DNA of 64,000 nt from Pseudoglutamicibacter cumminsii (GTDB lineage: Bacteria; Actinomycetota; Actinomycetes; Actinomycetales; Micrococcaceae), in NCBI RefSeq assembly GCF_016907775.1, contig NZ_JAFBCO010000001.1:1674001-1738000 (forward strand). Direction: 5' to 3'. The notes beneath the pieces were generated by a model. That model was not told the DNA's origin and did not search any database. It worked only from the letters and a program-made list of their open reading frames with translations. A program made the position numbers and the translations under genes. This document shows, piece by piece, positions 37,556 through 45,950 of this stretch (position 1 is its first letter; every line of letters begins with the position of its first letter).

Positions 37556-38935
37556 ATGCTGAACAACGCCGTATTCTCCGATGCTGGATCACAGACAGGC
37601 CCTGCCACCGACCCGGCCTTGGACCGGTGGCGTTCACTACCGATCAAGCAACAGCCAGACTGGGCAGGAACCGAAAACCACGACCGCGCCGTCTCGGAGC
37701 TCGGAACCAAACCGCCGCTCGTATTCGCCGGTGAAGTAGACGCCCTACGTGAACAACTAGCCCGCGCAACCCGAGGCGAAATGTTCGTGTTGCAAGGTGG
37801 GGACTGCGCCGAAACATTCGCCGGCGCAACCGCTGACAAGATCCAGGCGCGCGTCAAGACCATCCTGCAGATGGCCGTCGTGCTCACATACGGCGCACAG
37901 ATGCCCGTGCTGAAGATGGGGCGCATGGCCGGCCAGTTCGCCAAGCCGCGGTCCTCGGCCACCGAAACCCGCGACGGCGTAACCTTGCCGACCTTCCGCG
38001 GAGAGATCGTCAACGGCTTCGAATTCACAGAAGAAGCGCGCAAGCCAGACCCGATGCGCATGGTCCAGGCCTACGACACCGCAGCCGCAACGCTGAACCT
38101 GATCCGCGCGTTCACCCAAGGTGGCTTCGCGGACTTGCGTTCCGTTCACTCCTGGAACCGCGGCTTCATGACCAACCCTGCGTACCAGGAATACGAAGAG
38201 CTCGCCGCCGAAATTGACCGTGCCGTGCGTTTCATGGACGCATGCGGTGCCGACTTCGAAGCGCTACGCCGAACCGACTTCTACGCAGCGCACGAAGCGC
38301 TACTGCTTGACTACGAACGCGCACTGACCCGCACCGATTCCCGCACCGGTAACCCCTACGCAACCAGCGCGCACTTCTTGTGGATCGGAGAACGCACACG
38401 CGATATCGACGGCGCGCACGTCGACTTCCTTTCGCACGTCGAAAACCCTCTCGGGGTCAAGCTCGGGCCAACCTCGACCGGCGAGGACGCGCTGCGGCTC
38501 ATCGAGAAACTCAACCCGAACCGCATCCCCGGCCGGCTGACCTTCATCACCCGCATGGGGGCGTCCAACATCCGCGAAAAGCTGCCGCCCATTGTCGAAG
38601 CGGTCAAGAACGCAGGTGAAGACGTCCTATGGATCACCGATCCCATGCACGGCAACACCGTCACCAGCTCAAACGGCTACAAGACCCGGCGTGTAGAAGA
38701 CGTTATGGATGAAGTTAAAGGCTTCTTCGAGGTGCACCAATCCCTCGGAACAGTCCCGGGTGGCCTGCACATCGAAATGACCGGCGACGATGTCGCCGAA
38801 TGCCTCGGCGGCGCAGACCCGATCCGCGAAGACCAATTCGATGACCTCTACGAGACCGTATGCGACCCGCGGCTGAACCACTCACAATCGCTAGAGCTCG
38901 CGTTCCAGGTAGCCAACGGGCTTGCACACCACTGA
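37556..38935 (+). CDS. aroG: 3-Deoxy-7-phosphoheptulonate synthase, class II
   Basis: This class II (plant-type) DAHP synthase joins phosphoenolpyruvate and erythrose 4-phosphate in the first step of the shikimate pathway. The 459-aa product shows the metal/substrate motifs VLQGGDCAETFA, KMGRMAGQFAKPRSS, SHVENPLGVKLGP, FITRMGASNIREKLPP, ITDPMHGNT and GGLHIEMTGDDVAECLGG. The gene is separated by 51 nt from a nucleoside phosphorylase gene and lies close to a PASTA kinase, as aroG lies near pknL in mycobacteria and corynebacteria. Confidence 0.95.
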   Translation: MLNNAVFSDAGSQTGPATDPALDRWRSLPIKQQPDWAGTENHDRAVSELGTKPPLVFAGEVDALREQLARATRGEMFVLQGGDCAETFAGATADKIQARVKTILQMAVVLTYGAQMPVLKMGRMAGQFAKPRSSATETRDGVTLPTFRGEIVNGFEFTEEARKPDPMRMVQAYDTAAATLNLIRAFTQGGFADLRSVHSWNRGFMTNPAYQEYEELAAEIDRAVRFMDACGADFEALRRTDFYAAHEALLLDYERALTRTDSRTGNPYATSAHFLWIGERTRDIDGAHVDFLSHVENPLGVKLGPTSTGEDALRLIEKLNPNRIPGRLTFITRMGASNIREKLPPIVEAVKNAGEDVLWITDPMHGNTVTSSNGYKTRRVEDVMDEVKGFFEVHQSLGTVPGGLHIEMTGDDVAECLGGADPIREDQFDDLYETVCDPRLNHSQSLELAFQVANGLAHH

Positions 38936-38986
38936 ACGGAACTAGCAGGATCGAAACACGAAACGGGAAGAAACCAAGGAACCACC

Positions 38987-39781
38987 ATGAGCGAGAAGAA
39001 CGCTACGAGCAACCTCAACGTCGGCCCATACGCCCTGTTTGACCGCGACGAGGATCCTAACGACCTCATCAGTGGCTTCTGGCGGGCAGACTATGCGCCG
39101 AACACGCTGCCAGAGCGGCTCGTCATGGCTTTCCTCGGCCCTACCGTAGACGAATTCGCTCACGAACGCGGCTGGGAATGCCGCGTTGAGCTCGACTCGA
39201 TCACGCGCGACTACCCGTACTGGGTAACCGAACACAATGGGGTTGAAGTTGCCGTTGTGCTGGCTCCGCTCGGTGCATCCGCCGCAACGCAGAACCTTGA
39301 GTTCGGCATGGCGCTGGGCGTCAACAAGGTCTTCGCCGTAGGTAGTTGCGGTGCCCTGGACACTCAAGAAGAGAACGTGTTCTTCATTCCTGAGCGAGCA
39401 CTGCGTGATGAAGGCACGAGCTTCAAGTACCTGCCGGCCGAGGACTGGATCGACCTTGACCCCGCCGGAATCGAAGCTGCGGAAGCCGCACTTTCCGCCC
39501 AGGGGCGTGCGGGGGAGCGAGTCACCGTATGGACGACCGACGGCTTCCTGCGCGAAACCCCAGCGATCATCGAACGCCGCCGTGCGGCAGGATGCGACGT
39601 CGTGGACATGGAATGCTCTGCGCTCGCCGCTGTATCGCGTTTCCGCGGCGCAACCTACGGGCAGTTGCTCTACACCGCTGACTCTCTTGCTGACCTGGAC
39701 AAGCACGACCCGCGCGGATGGGGTAAAGCCTCGCGCGGCATCGCGCTCGACCTCGCGATCGAGGCCGCGAGCCGGCTCTAG
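38987..39781 (+). CDS. Nucleoside phosphorylase-family protein
   Basis: The 264-aa protein fits the PNP/UDP phosphorylase superfamily: VVLAPLGASAATQNLEFGMA, VFAVGSCGALD and the nucleoside-binding VVDMECSALAAVSRFRG. It should cleave a nucleoside with phosphate to a base and a pentose 1-phosphate; the base specificity cannot be read from sequence. AAGGA lies about 9 nt before ATG 38987. It probably shares the aroG transcript. Confidence 0.84.
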   Translation: MSEKNATSNLNVGPYALFDRDEDPNDLISGFWRADYAPNTLPERLVMAFLGPTVDEFAHERGWECRVELDSITRDYPYWVTEHNGVEVAVVLAPLGASAATQNLEFGMALGVNKVFAVGSCGALDTQEENVFFIPERALRDEGTSFKYLPAEDWIDLDPAGIEAAEAALSAQGRAGERVTVWTTDGFLRETPAIIERRRAAGCDVVDMECSALAAVSRFRGATYGQLLYTADSLADLDKHDPRGWGKASRGIALDLAIEAASRL

Positions 39782-39843
39782 TCTTCGGCGTCGGTTGGCG
39801 TCGGGGACGCGCGCCAGGCCGGCTCTAAACCACGCCGGCTCTA
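39771..39843. repeat. Three copies of GCCGGCTCTA at convergent gene ends
   Basis: GCCGGCTCTA occurs at 39771-39780 (last codons and first two stop bases of the phosphorylase gene), 39818-39827 and 39834-39843 (covering the stop codon of the kinase gene on the other strand). Confidence 0.7.
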
Positions 39844-42066
39844 GACAACACCGATCGTGATGGTTGAGCCACGCTTGGCCATCTGACCTGCACCTGGGTC
39901 CTGCTTCACTACGCTGTCGATAACCGTGCCGAAGCTGCCCTCGTCAACAGCGACCTTGAAGCCGGCTTCCTCGAGGATCCGCGTCGCTTCGTCGCGGCTC
40001 TTGAACTTCACGTTCGGAACCTCAACAACATCGGGTCCTTTAGAGACGATGATTTCGATCTCGCTGCCGCGCTTGACCTCCTCGCCGCCTTCCGGCGCGC
40101 TACGGATCACGTTGCCTTCGCGGTATGTGTCAGAGAACTCTGGCTCGCCCTCAACCACGGTGAAGCCAGCGGCTTTGAGCAAGTCTTTCGCGTCGCTCAC
40201 GCTACGTCCGCGGACCTGCGGCACCTCGACCGGGGCAGGACCGGAAGACAACACGACATCGACGGCTGAACCTTCAGCGATCTGAGCCCCGATCTGCTCG
40301 GATTGCTCAATCACGAGTCCAGCTTTCGCCTCGTCGTGTCGTTCGCTCACATCGCCGAGCTTGAGCTTCGCTTTCTTGAGCTGAGCTTCGGCGGCATCAC
40401 GGTCTAGACCGTTGAGGTTAGGCACGCTGATCATCCGAGGCCCGCGCGAAATCACCAAGTTCACACCTTGGTATCGGCGGACCGTGTCACCGGCTTTTGG
40501 GTCGCTGGATATGACCTTCCCTTTCTCGACGGTCGCCGAGTAGTCCTCGCTCGTGTTGGCATGCGTTCCAGCATCTTCGAGTTGTGAAATCGCGCTCGAC
40601 TCGCTCTGGTTCTTGAGTTCCGGGACCACGATCTCGGCGCCTGGCCCGGCGCCGAACCACCACGCGCCGGTGCCGCCTAGCAGCGTCACGATGAACACGA
40701 TGAGAGCGATGAACCAGGCCTTGCGTTTGGTTCCGGGCTTGGAGACGGATTCCGAAGGCTTGCGCGCCGCGCGCCCAGTGCGGGGGCCCGCTGGAGCGTC
40801 TGATGCGGGAGCTGCTCCGCCTGAATGCTGGCTTGGAGAGGCAGCGTAGCCGGCATCGTGCGCTGGGCCTGAGTCCGCTGGCGGTTCGATATCTTGTGAT
40901 TGCGTATCGGCAGGCAGGCGCAGCTCGTGCTGTGGGATGCCGCCTTCGGGCACAAGGCTCGTGTCTGAGTCCGGTGGTGGTGGGGAGAAAACGGATGTGC
41001 CGTCGTCTCGGGCCATCGGTACGAACGTGGTGGCCGCATCGTTATCGATGTCACCGCTTGCGGCTTCTGAATCAGGCTCTACGTCCTGGGCGCCGGCGCT
41101 CGCGGCGGCAGCGTCTTCTGCGGCGGAAGGCTCGTCGTCAGCGGGTTGGGTGCGTGCCAGGAGGTTCTGCGTCGCGACGACCAGTTCGTGGAGTGCGACC
41201 GGTTCGTCGCCGAGATCGAGTTCGTCCTCGGAGAGGTGATCTTCGATGCGGCGGAGCTCGCGGAGGAAATCTCCGGCGTGTGCGGGGCGGTCGTCTGGCT
41301 GGTGTTCGGTGGCCCACGCGACAAGGTGGTCGAAATCTTCGCTCAGCTCAGGTACCGCATCGGAAGGGGCGGGCACGGTTTCGTTGACGTGGCGCATCGC
41401 CACATCCCATGTTGTTTCACCCGTGTACGGTTGACGGCCGGTCAGCAGTTCGTACAGCAGGATTCCGCACGCGTAGATGTCGGTGCGTTCGTCCGCGCCG
41501 CGGCCTGTGACGAGTTCGGGGGAGACATAGGCGACGGTGCCGACGAGGCCGCCGGTTGCGGTGTGTTCGCTCGCTGCGCGTGAGAGGCCGAAGTCTGCGA
41601 GTTTGATACGCCCGTCAGCTGAGATGAGGACGTTTTCGGGTTTGATGTCGCGGTGGACCATGTGTGCCGCGTGCGCGGCAGTGAGGCCTGCGAGGACTGC
41701 ATCCATGACTTCGAGCGCAGCGCGTGGGGTCATCGCGCCTTGGGTCTTGATGACGTCGCGCAGCGTGACACCCGGGACGTATTCCATGACGAGGTAGGCC
41801 TCGGAGCCGTCGACGCCTTGGTCGTAGACGTTGACGACGTTCGGGTCGGTGAGCCGGGCTGCGGCGATCGCTTCGGCTTCGAACCGTTCAACGGCTTGCG
41901 CGGAGTCTGCGAGGTGGGGGTGCAGAACCTTGAGTGCTACCTGACGGCGGAGTTTGAGGTCAGTGCCGAGGTAGACGGTGGACATGCCTCCGCGCGCGAC
42001 TCGACGCTCGATGCGGTATCGATCATCGAGTACTTCGCCAACTAGGGCGTCGCGGCGTCCTGGCAT
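39841..42066 (-). CDS. pknL: Membrane Ser/Thr protein kinase with four PASTA domains (PknL-like)
   Basis: The 741-aa kinase has a Hanks-type domain (about 12-280): glycine loop VARGGMSTVYLG, Lys in VALKVLH, HRDIKPENVLI, DFGLSR and activation segment HTATGGLVGTVAYVSPE. A long acidic juxtamembrane linker follows, then one helix (about 449-472) and four extracellular PASTA repeats that should bind peptidoglycan or muropeptides. Neighbourhood with class II aroG points to PknL; PASTA repeats occur in corynebacterial PknL. FHA proteins encoded in this window (OdhI, 23886, the FHA/FtsK protein) are candidate substrates or partners. ATG 42066 is chosen; TAGTGT upstream suggests leaderless initiation. 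Confidence 0.9.
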   Translation of the reverse strand: MPGRRDALVGEVLDDRYRIERRVARGGMSTVYLGTDLKLRRQVALKVLHPHLADSAQAVERFEAEAIAAARLTDPNVVNVYDQGVDGSEAYLVMEYVPGVTLRDVIKTQGAMTPRAALEVMDAVLAGLTAAHAAHMVHRDIKPENVLISADGRIKLADFGLSRAASEHTATGGLVGTVAYVSPELVTGRGADERTDIYACGILLYELLTGRQPYTGETTWDVAMRHVNETVPAPSDAVPELSEDFDHLVAWATEHQPDDRPAHAGDFLRELRRIEDHLSEDELDLGDEPVALHELVVATQNLLARTQPADDEPSAAEDAAAASAGAQDVEPDSEAASGDIDNDAATTFVPMARDDGTSVFSPPPPDSDTSLVPEGGIPQHELRLPADTQSQDIEPPADSGPAHDAGYAASPSQHSGGAAPASDAPAGPRTGRAARKPSESVSKPGTKRKAWFIALIVFIVTLLGGTGAWWFGAGPGAEIVVPELKNQSESSAISQLEDAGTHANTSEDYSATVEKGKVISSDPKAGDTVRRYQGVNLVISRGPRMISVPNLNGLDRDAAEAQLKKAKLKLGDVSERHDEAKAGLVIEQSEQIGAQIAEGSAVDVVLSSGPAPVEVPQVRGRSVSDAKDLLKAAGFTVVEGEPEFSDTYREGNVIRSAPEGGEEVKRGSEIEIIVSKGPDVVEVPNVKFKSRDEATRILEEAGFKVAVDEGSFGTVIDSVVKQDPGAGQMAKRGSTITIGVV

Positions 42067-42072
42067 AGTCAC

Positions 42073-42078
42073 ACACTA
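42073..42078 (-). promoter_or_regulatory. Candidate -10 element of the PASTA kinase gene
   Basis: On the minus strand TAGTGT ends 6 nt before the ATG at 42066, the same leaderless geometry as at other genes here. There is no ribosome site. Confidence 0.4.
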
Positions 42079-42211
42079 GATCTTAGGTGAAAGTGGGGCT
42101 GAATCCTTTGAAGCGCATCGTAGATGTGCGGCATTGTGAGGTTTAAATGTCCTGAGGTTTAAACAATGTGGGCGTCCGGGGAGCCCGGACGCCCACATAT
42201 GTGGTGTGCGC

Positions 42212-42460
42212 TTAGGATGCGCGGCGTGCGCGTGCGGCGCGGCGCTTCATTGCGCGGCGCTCGTCTTCGCTGAGACCGCCCCATACGCCGGCGTCTTGGC
42301 CGGTTTCCATGGCCCACGAGAGGCACTGTTCGATGACGGGGCAGGTACGGCACACATTCTTTGCTTCTTCGATCTGCAGGAGTGCAGGACCTGTGTTGCC
42401 GACTGGGAAAAAGAGGTCAGGGTCTTTTTCCAGGCAAGCGGCTTTATCGCGCCAACTCAT
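42212..42460 (-). CDS. whiB1: WhiB1-type [4Fe-4S] transcriptional regulator
   Basis: The 82-aa protein follows M. tuberculosis WhiB1 closely: SWRDKAACLEKDPDLFFPVG, then the cluster ligands in VCRTCPVIEQC together with the first Cys, the GVWGG turn and a basic C-terminus (MKRRAARARRA) for DNA binding. WhiB1 is an NO-sensitive, essential regulator acting with the primary sigma factor. ATG 42460 is preceded by AAGGAG at 11 nt. A longer frame upstream is open but not conserved in type. Confidence 0.92.
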   Translation of the reverse strand: MSWRDKAACLEKDPDLFFPVGNTGPALLQIEEAKNVCRTCPVIEQCLSWAMETGQDAGVWGGLSEDERRAMKRRAARARRAS

Positions 42461-42852
42461 GCGGTGAATGCTCCTTGGTTGATGTGGCGGGGTGGTCCAC
42501 GTTTGCTGGGTTCCCGCCGTGTTGTTACGTGGGTGCCGTAACGGTTTTGTGGCGCCTGCAACCGGTGAACTTTTGGAAGGTGGTGCAGGCGTTTGCTTAC
42601 GAGGACGTTGGGAAACAAGACGGCCCACGCATCGTGGGCCGGTGTATCTCCAACATCAGGTACTGGGTTCAATTTTCCCACGGGGCGGAGAGCTAAACAA
42701 GGGTGTTCGCTACTTGAAAGTCACTAAACGGTATGGCGTTGATCACCGTTTGTGCACCTGGATCTGAATTTCTGTTGGTTTTCGTTCTTGCTCTGTTCAT
42801 GTTTGTGCTCGGGGTGAGTGAGGGAGCTGTTGTGCCGCTTAGAATGTTGGGC
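42461..42852. other. whiB1 upstream region with a perfect hairpin
   Basis: No gene is seen in these 392 bp. CGGCCCACG (42621-42629) and CGTGGGCCG (42633-42641) form a perfect 9-bp stem with loop CAT, about 160 bp upstream of whiB1. It could belong to a long whiB1 leader or be a protein-binding dyad. Confidence 0.5.
42840..42845 (+). promoter_or_regulatory. Candidate -10 element of the 42853 gene
   Basis: TAGAAT ends 7 nt before ATG 42853, identical in sequence and spacing to the argG element at 4980. It fixes the start of a frame that is open much further upstream. Confidence 0.5.
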
Positions 42853-43284
42853 ATGATGACTCAGCCTTCTGAACCTCGTATGACTGCGCCTACTTCGGTC
42901 AAAGTGACTGTTGCGATGCTTGGGATTGAGGTTTTAGGTGTTGCGGCCGCACTGATTATGTCGATTGTGAATCTGAATCAGCCGGGCCCGTTGAATATGG
43001 CGGGCCGTATTTTCATGTTGGTTCTGATCGCGGCTGCCGGGGCTGGTTTGTTGGTGACTGCGGTTCAGCATTACTTGGGTAAAGCGTTTACGCGCGCGAT
43101 CATCGTGGTGTGGCAGCTGTTCCAGATCATCATTGGTGCTCAAGCGCTTGCCGCTGGTGGCGAGTTGTTCGGCGTCGGCATCTGGATGGGTATTGCGATG
43201 GTGGTTACGGCCGGGGTCGCGCTGGTCATGGTGTTCGCCCCGGCGACTCGCTTGTATCTGTCAATTGACGACGTGCCCCGCTGA
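42853..43284 (+). CDS. Four-helix membrane protein of unknown function
   Basis: No family is recognised. The 143-aa protein has four hydrophobic segments (VTVAMLGIEVLGVAAALIMS, AGRIFMLVLIAAAGAGLLVT, IIVVWQLFQIIIGAQALAAG, GIAMVVTAGVALVMVFAPA) and a short tail ATRLYLSIDDVPR. ATG 42853 is chosen from the leaderless promoter geometry. It converges on the disrupted FHA/FtsK gene, 17 bp away, and is divergent from whiB1. Confidence 0.7.
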   Translation: MMTQPSEPRMTAPTSVKVTVAMLGIEVLGVAAALIMSIVNLNQPGPLNMAGRIFMLVLIAAAGAGLLVTAVQHYLGKAFTRAIIVVWQLFQIIIGAQALAAGGELFGVGIWMGIAMVVTAGVALVMVFAPATRLYLSIDDVPR

Positions 43285-43301
43285 TGAGGGGAGCAGGCCA
43301 C

Positions 43302-45950
43302 TCATAGGAGTGGAACTGCTCGGTAGGTTTCTTGGTTGATGTTGACGAGCACGTGGTGGGGCTGCATCGAGCTCGTTAGCGGTGGCCTCCAGTTCAGTGG
43401 CTCGAAGTCGCTGGGTGCAACGGGTGGGATGACGACGGTGGAGTTGCTGAGCGCTGTGCTGCGCCACCACGGCATGAGGTAGGCGAGGCGTGTTGGTGTG
43501 CTGGCTCCGAAGATGATGGGCTGGCCTTCCGCAATGCGACGTTCACAACGGGCTATGACCGCCGGCGTGAGAGCTTCCGCGTTGTCAACGACCCAGATGA
43601 TTTTGTCTTCTGATGCTTCGGGTGCGTCGTCGCGCTCAGGGTTTATTCGTTTGATGGTGTAGCCGGCGCACCATTGGTTGATGAGCTCGTTGCGTGCGAG
43701 TGCGTCAGCGCCGATCACGAGTCCTGCCGGTGTTGCCGGGATGGCGGTCGCCGTCTGGGTGGGCACAAGGCTCACGCGTAGCTCTGGGGTCAGTGCTGCT
43801 GTGCTTCGCTGAGACCTGTGCGAAGTGGCACTTCGGGTGGTGCTTGCGATGTTCTGCGCTGTACAGTTTTCTCCCCAACGGTAAGGGTTCGCGTCACGGC
43901 GGGGTTCGTTGTCTGCTGTAGGCAGTTGCACGGAAAGGCCTTGGGGTGGTGTTGCTGTTGAACACAGCACGCCGCGTCCTGGAATGGACGGGACAGGGCG
44001 GATGCGAGGCCAGACGTGTCGTGCCTCTTCAGCGACGGCATAGGGAAGGTAGATCCGGTGTGCGAGTGTCGAGAAGGTTCGCGATGTTGCGAGGTCCCGG
44101 CCTCCGTTGATGATCACACCAACCGTGCCTTTAAGTGCAAGCTCTCGCACTGTGTGCTCTCGATAGGTTGCTGCACGGTCCGAGGCGTCTGCCCACCAGC
44201 TGCTCGGGGAGATGATCCATAACGTCGGTGGTGTGGTTTTCTGAGCTTCCCCGTATCCGCCCGCGCGCGCATTGACGTCCGCGTGAGGGTAGCGTCCGTT
44301 TTTGAGTTCGCGTAAGACTTCGGTTGCGAGGCTCGTTTCGTGGGGTCCTACGTAGCAGCCCCATATGTGTTTGGTGGGCTCGAGGGTCCCGAGCCCGTCC
44401 AGGACTATAACTGAACGCGCTGATCGTCCTTCGTCCTGGCCCGATAGGGCGTGCGCGAGCCCCCGGATCACAGCCGCATCTTCATTGCCTTCAGCGCCGC
44501 AGATCCCTATCGAATACGGGGCGCGAGGGGCGAAGTTCTCAACCCTCATCTCCGGGGTAGTGATCAGCCCCAGCGTTGGTGCGCCACCGTATCGAGTAGA
44601 TGCATCGTCAAGACGGTAGAGGCCGTCTAGGTCGCGTGGGGAGAGTATTTCAGGTAACGCCGGCGGAATGATCACGTCGCCTAGCCCTTGAGGGGCCTGC
44701 GCCATGATTCGTTCGAGACGTTCAGCTAGAGTCGGCACGCCGTGGCTAGAGACTTCCTGCGAGGCTTCATCGCATACCCGTGGCCCACGGACGCCGATGC
44801 GCACAGTGGAAGGCGCGTCGCTCGTCGGCTCAACCATGCCGTGGATGAGCGGGCTGCCTGTTGACGCGATGATGACGCGGCCTGGTTCAGATGCGGGAAT
44901 TTCAGCTGCGGCTGTAGAGCCGATCAAAGACATCGAATCTGCGGTGTCTACAAGCCGAAGGCACACGGTGAGTGAAATGTTCGCCTTAATCTCTGGTGTG
45001 ACGATCCCCTGTGGCCGTTGGGTTGCCAGAATCAGGTGGAGACCTAACGCACGGCCAAGTGTCGCTAGGCGCATGATGTCGGTGAGGATGCTCGGATGGT
45101 CCTGGGCGAGGATCCGGAACTCGTCGATCATCACGATGAGCCGCGGGGGTGCCTCCGGTAGCTCCGAAACGTCGGAGGCTCCCGCGCCCTTCAGTAGTTT
45201 TTCGCGTCGAGTCATCTCGATCCGTAATGCCTCAACGATGCGGAAGATCTCACTCCCGTCGAGGTCTGTGACACACGTTTCCACGTGGGGTAGCGATGTG
45301 AACTCGCTGAATGTTGTGCCGCCTTTGAAGTCAACGAGGGCCAACCTGAGATGCTCGGGCGAATAGCGCTCTGTCAGGCCAAGCACCCACGAGCGGAGCA
45401 ATTCGGACTTTCCGGAACCGGTGGTTCCGGCGATGAGCGCGTGAGGGCCGTCTTTAACGATGTCGACGGCGAGCGGGGCTCCGTCACTGCGGGTACCTAA
45501 AACGGTTGCCGCACTGTGACGCGGCACGGCTTTCCTAGGCCCTTCGGAATCAGTGGGTGCCGCGGTTTTCGCAGGCGCGGCAGCAGGCAAGCGCTCAGCT
45601 CCCTGTTGAGGGTCTGTTGCCGCTTTGAACAGCACGGATGCATGGTCGAGTGCTTCGAAGCTAATGCTGTCTGGTTGGAATAACTGTTGAGAACCATCGT
45701 GAGCGAGTGTCGCTGACAGCGTTTGCTGGGTGTTTTCACTGCACGTAATGACCCACTCGTCTGGGCCTGCCGTTTGATCGTGAGTCCGCGCGCTTCGGGA
45801 CTCGACCTGTACAGTGATCGGCTCGGCGCCAGGCGTCGATGGGACGAGTAGGCACTCATGCGGCTGAATAGCGTTATCCAAGCGAACGGCGCTCACTCCT
45901 AGTAAACGTGCGGGTATACGCGATGACACCGGGACTTGCAGATTCCAGCC
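43302..45950 (-). pseudogene. FHA/FtsK-EssC-like ATPase, C-terminal part (gene split by IS copy 3)
   Basis: This 882-codon fragment continues the frame of the fragment at 47395-48494; together they would form 1246 aa. It holds a full FtsK/SpoIIIE-type ATPase domain: Walker A LIAGTTGSGKSELLRSW (about residue 538 of the intact protein), VDFKGGTTF, Walker B RLIVMIDEF and HLILATQRPQGIV. A second domain is degenerate at its P-loop (GICGAEGNEDAA), and a third region (GLVIGADALARNELINQW to IIWVVDNAEAL) also resembles a relic ATPase. This order recalls EssC/EccC, the coupling ATPases of type VII secretion, but no WXG100 gene is nearby. The fragment has no native start codon next to the IS. Confidence 0.88.
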
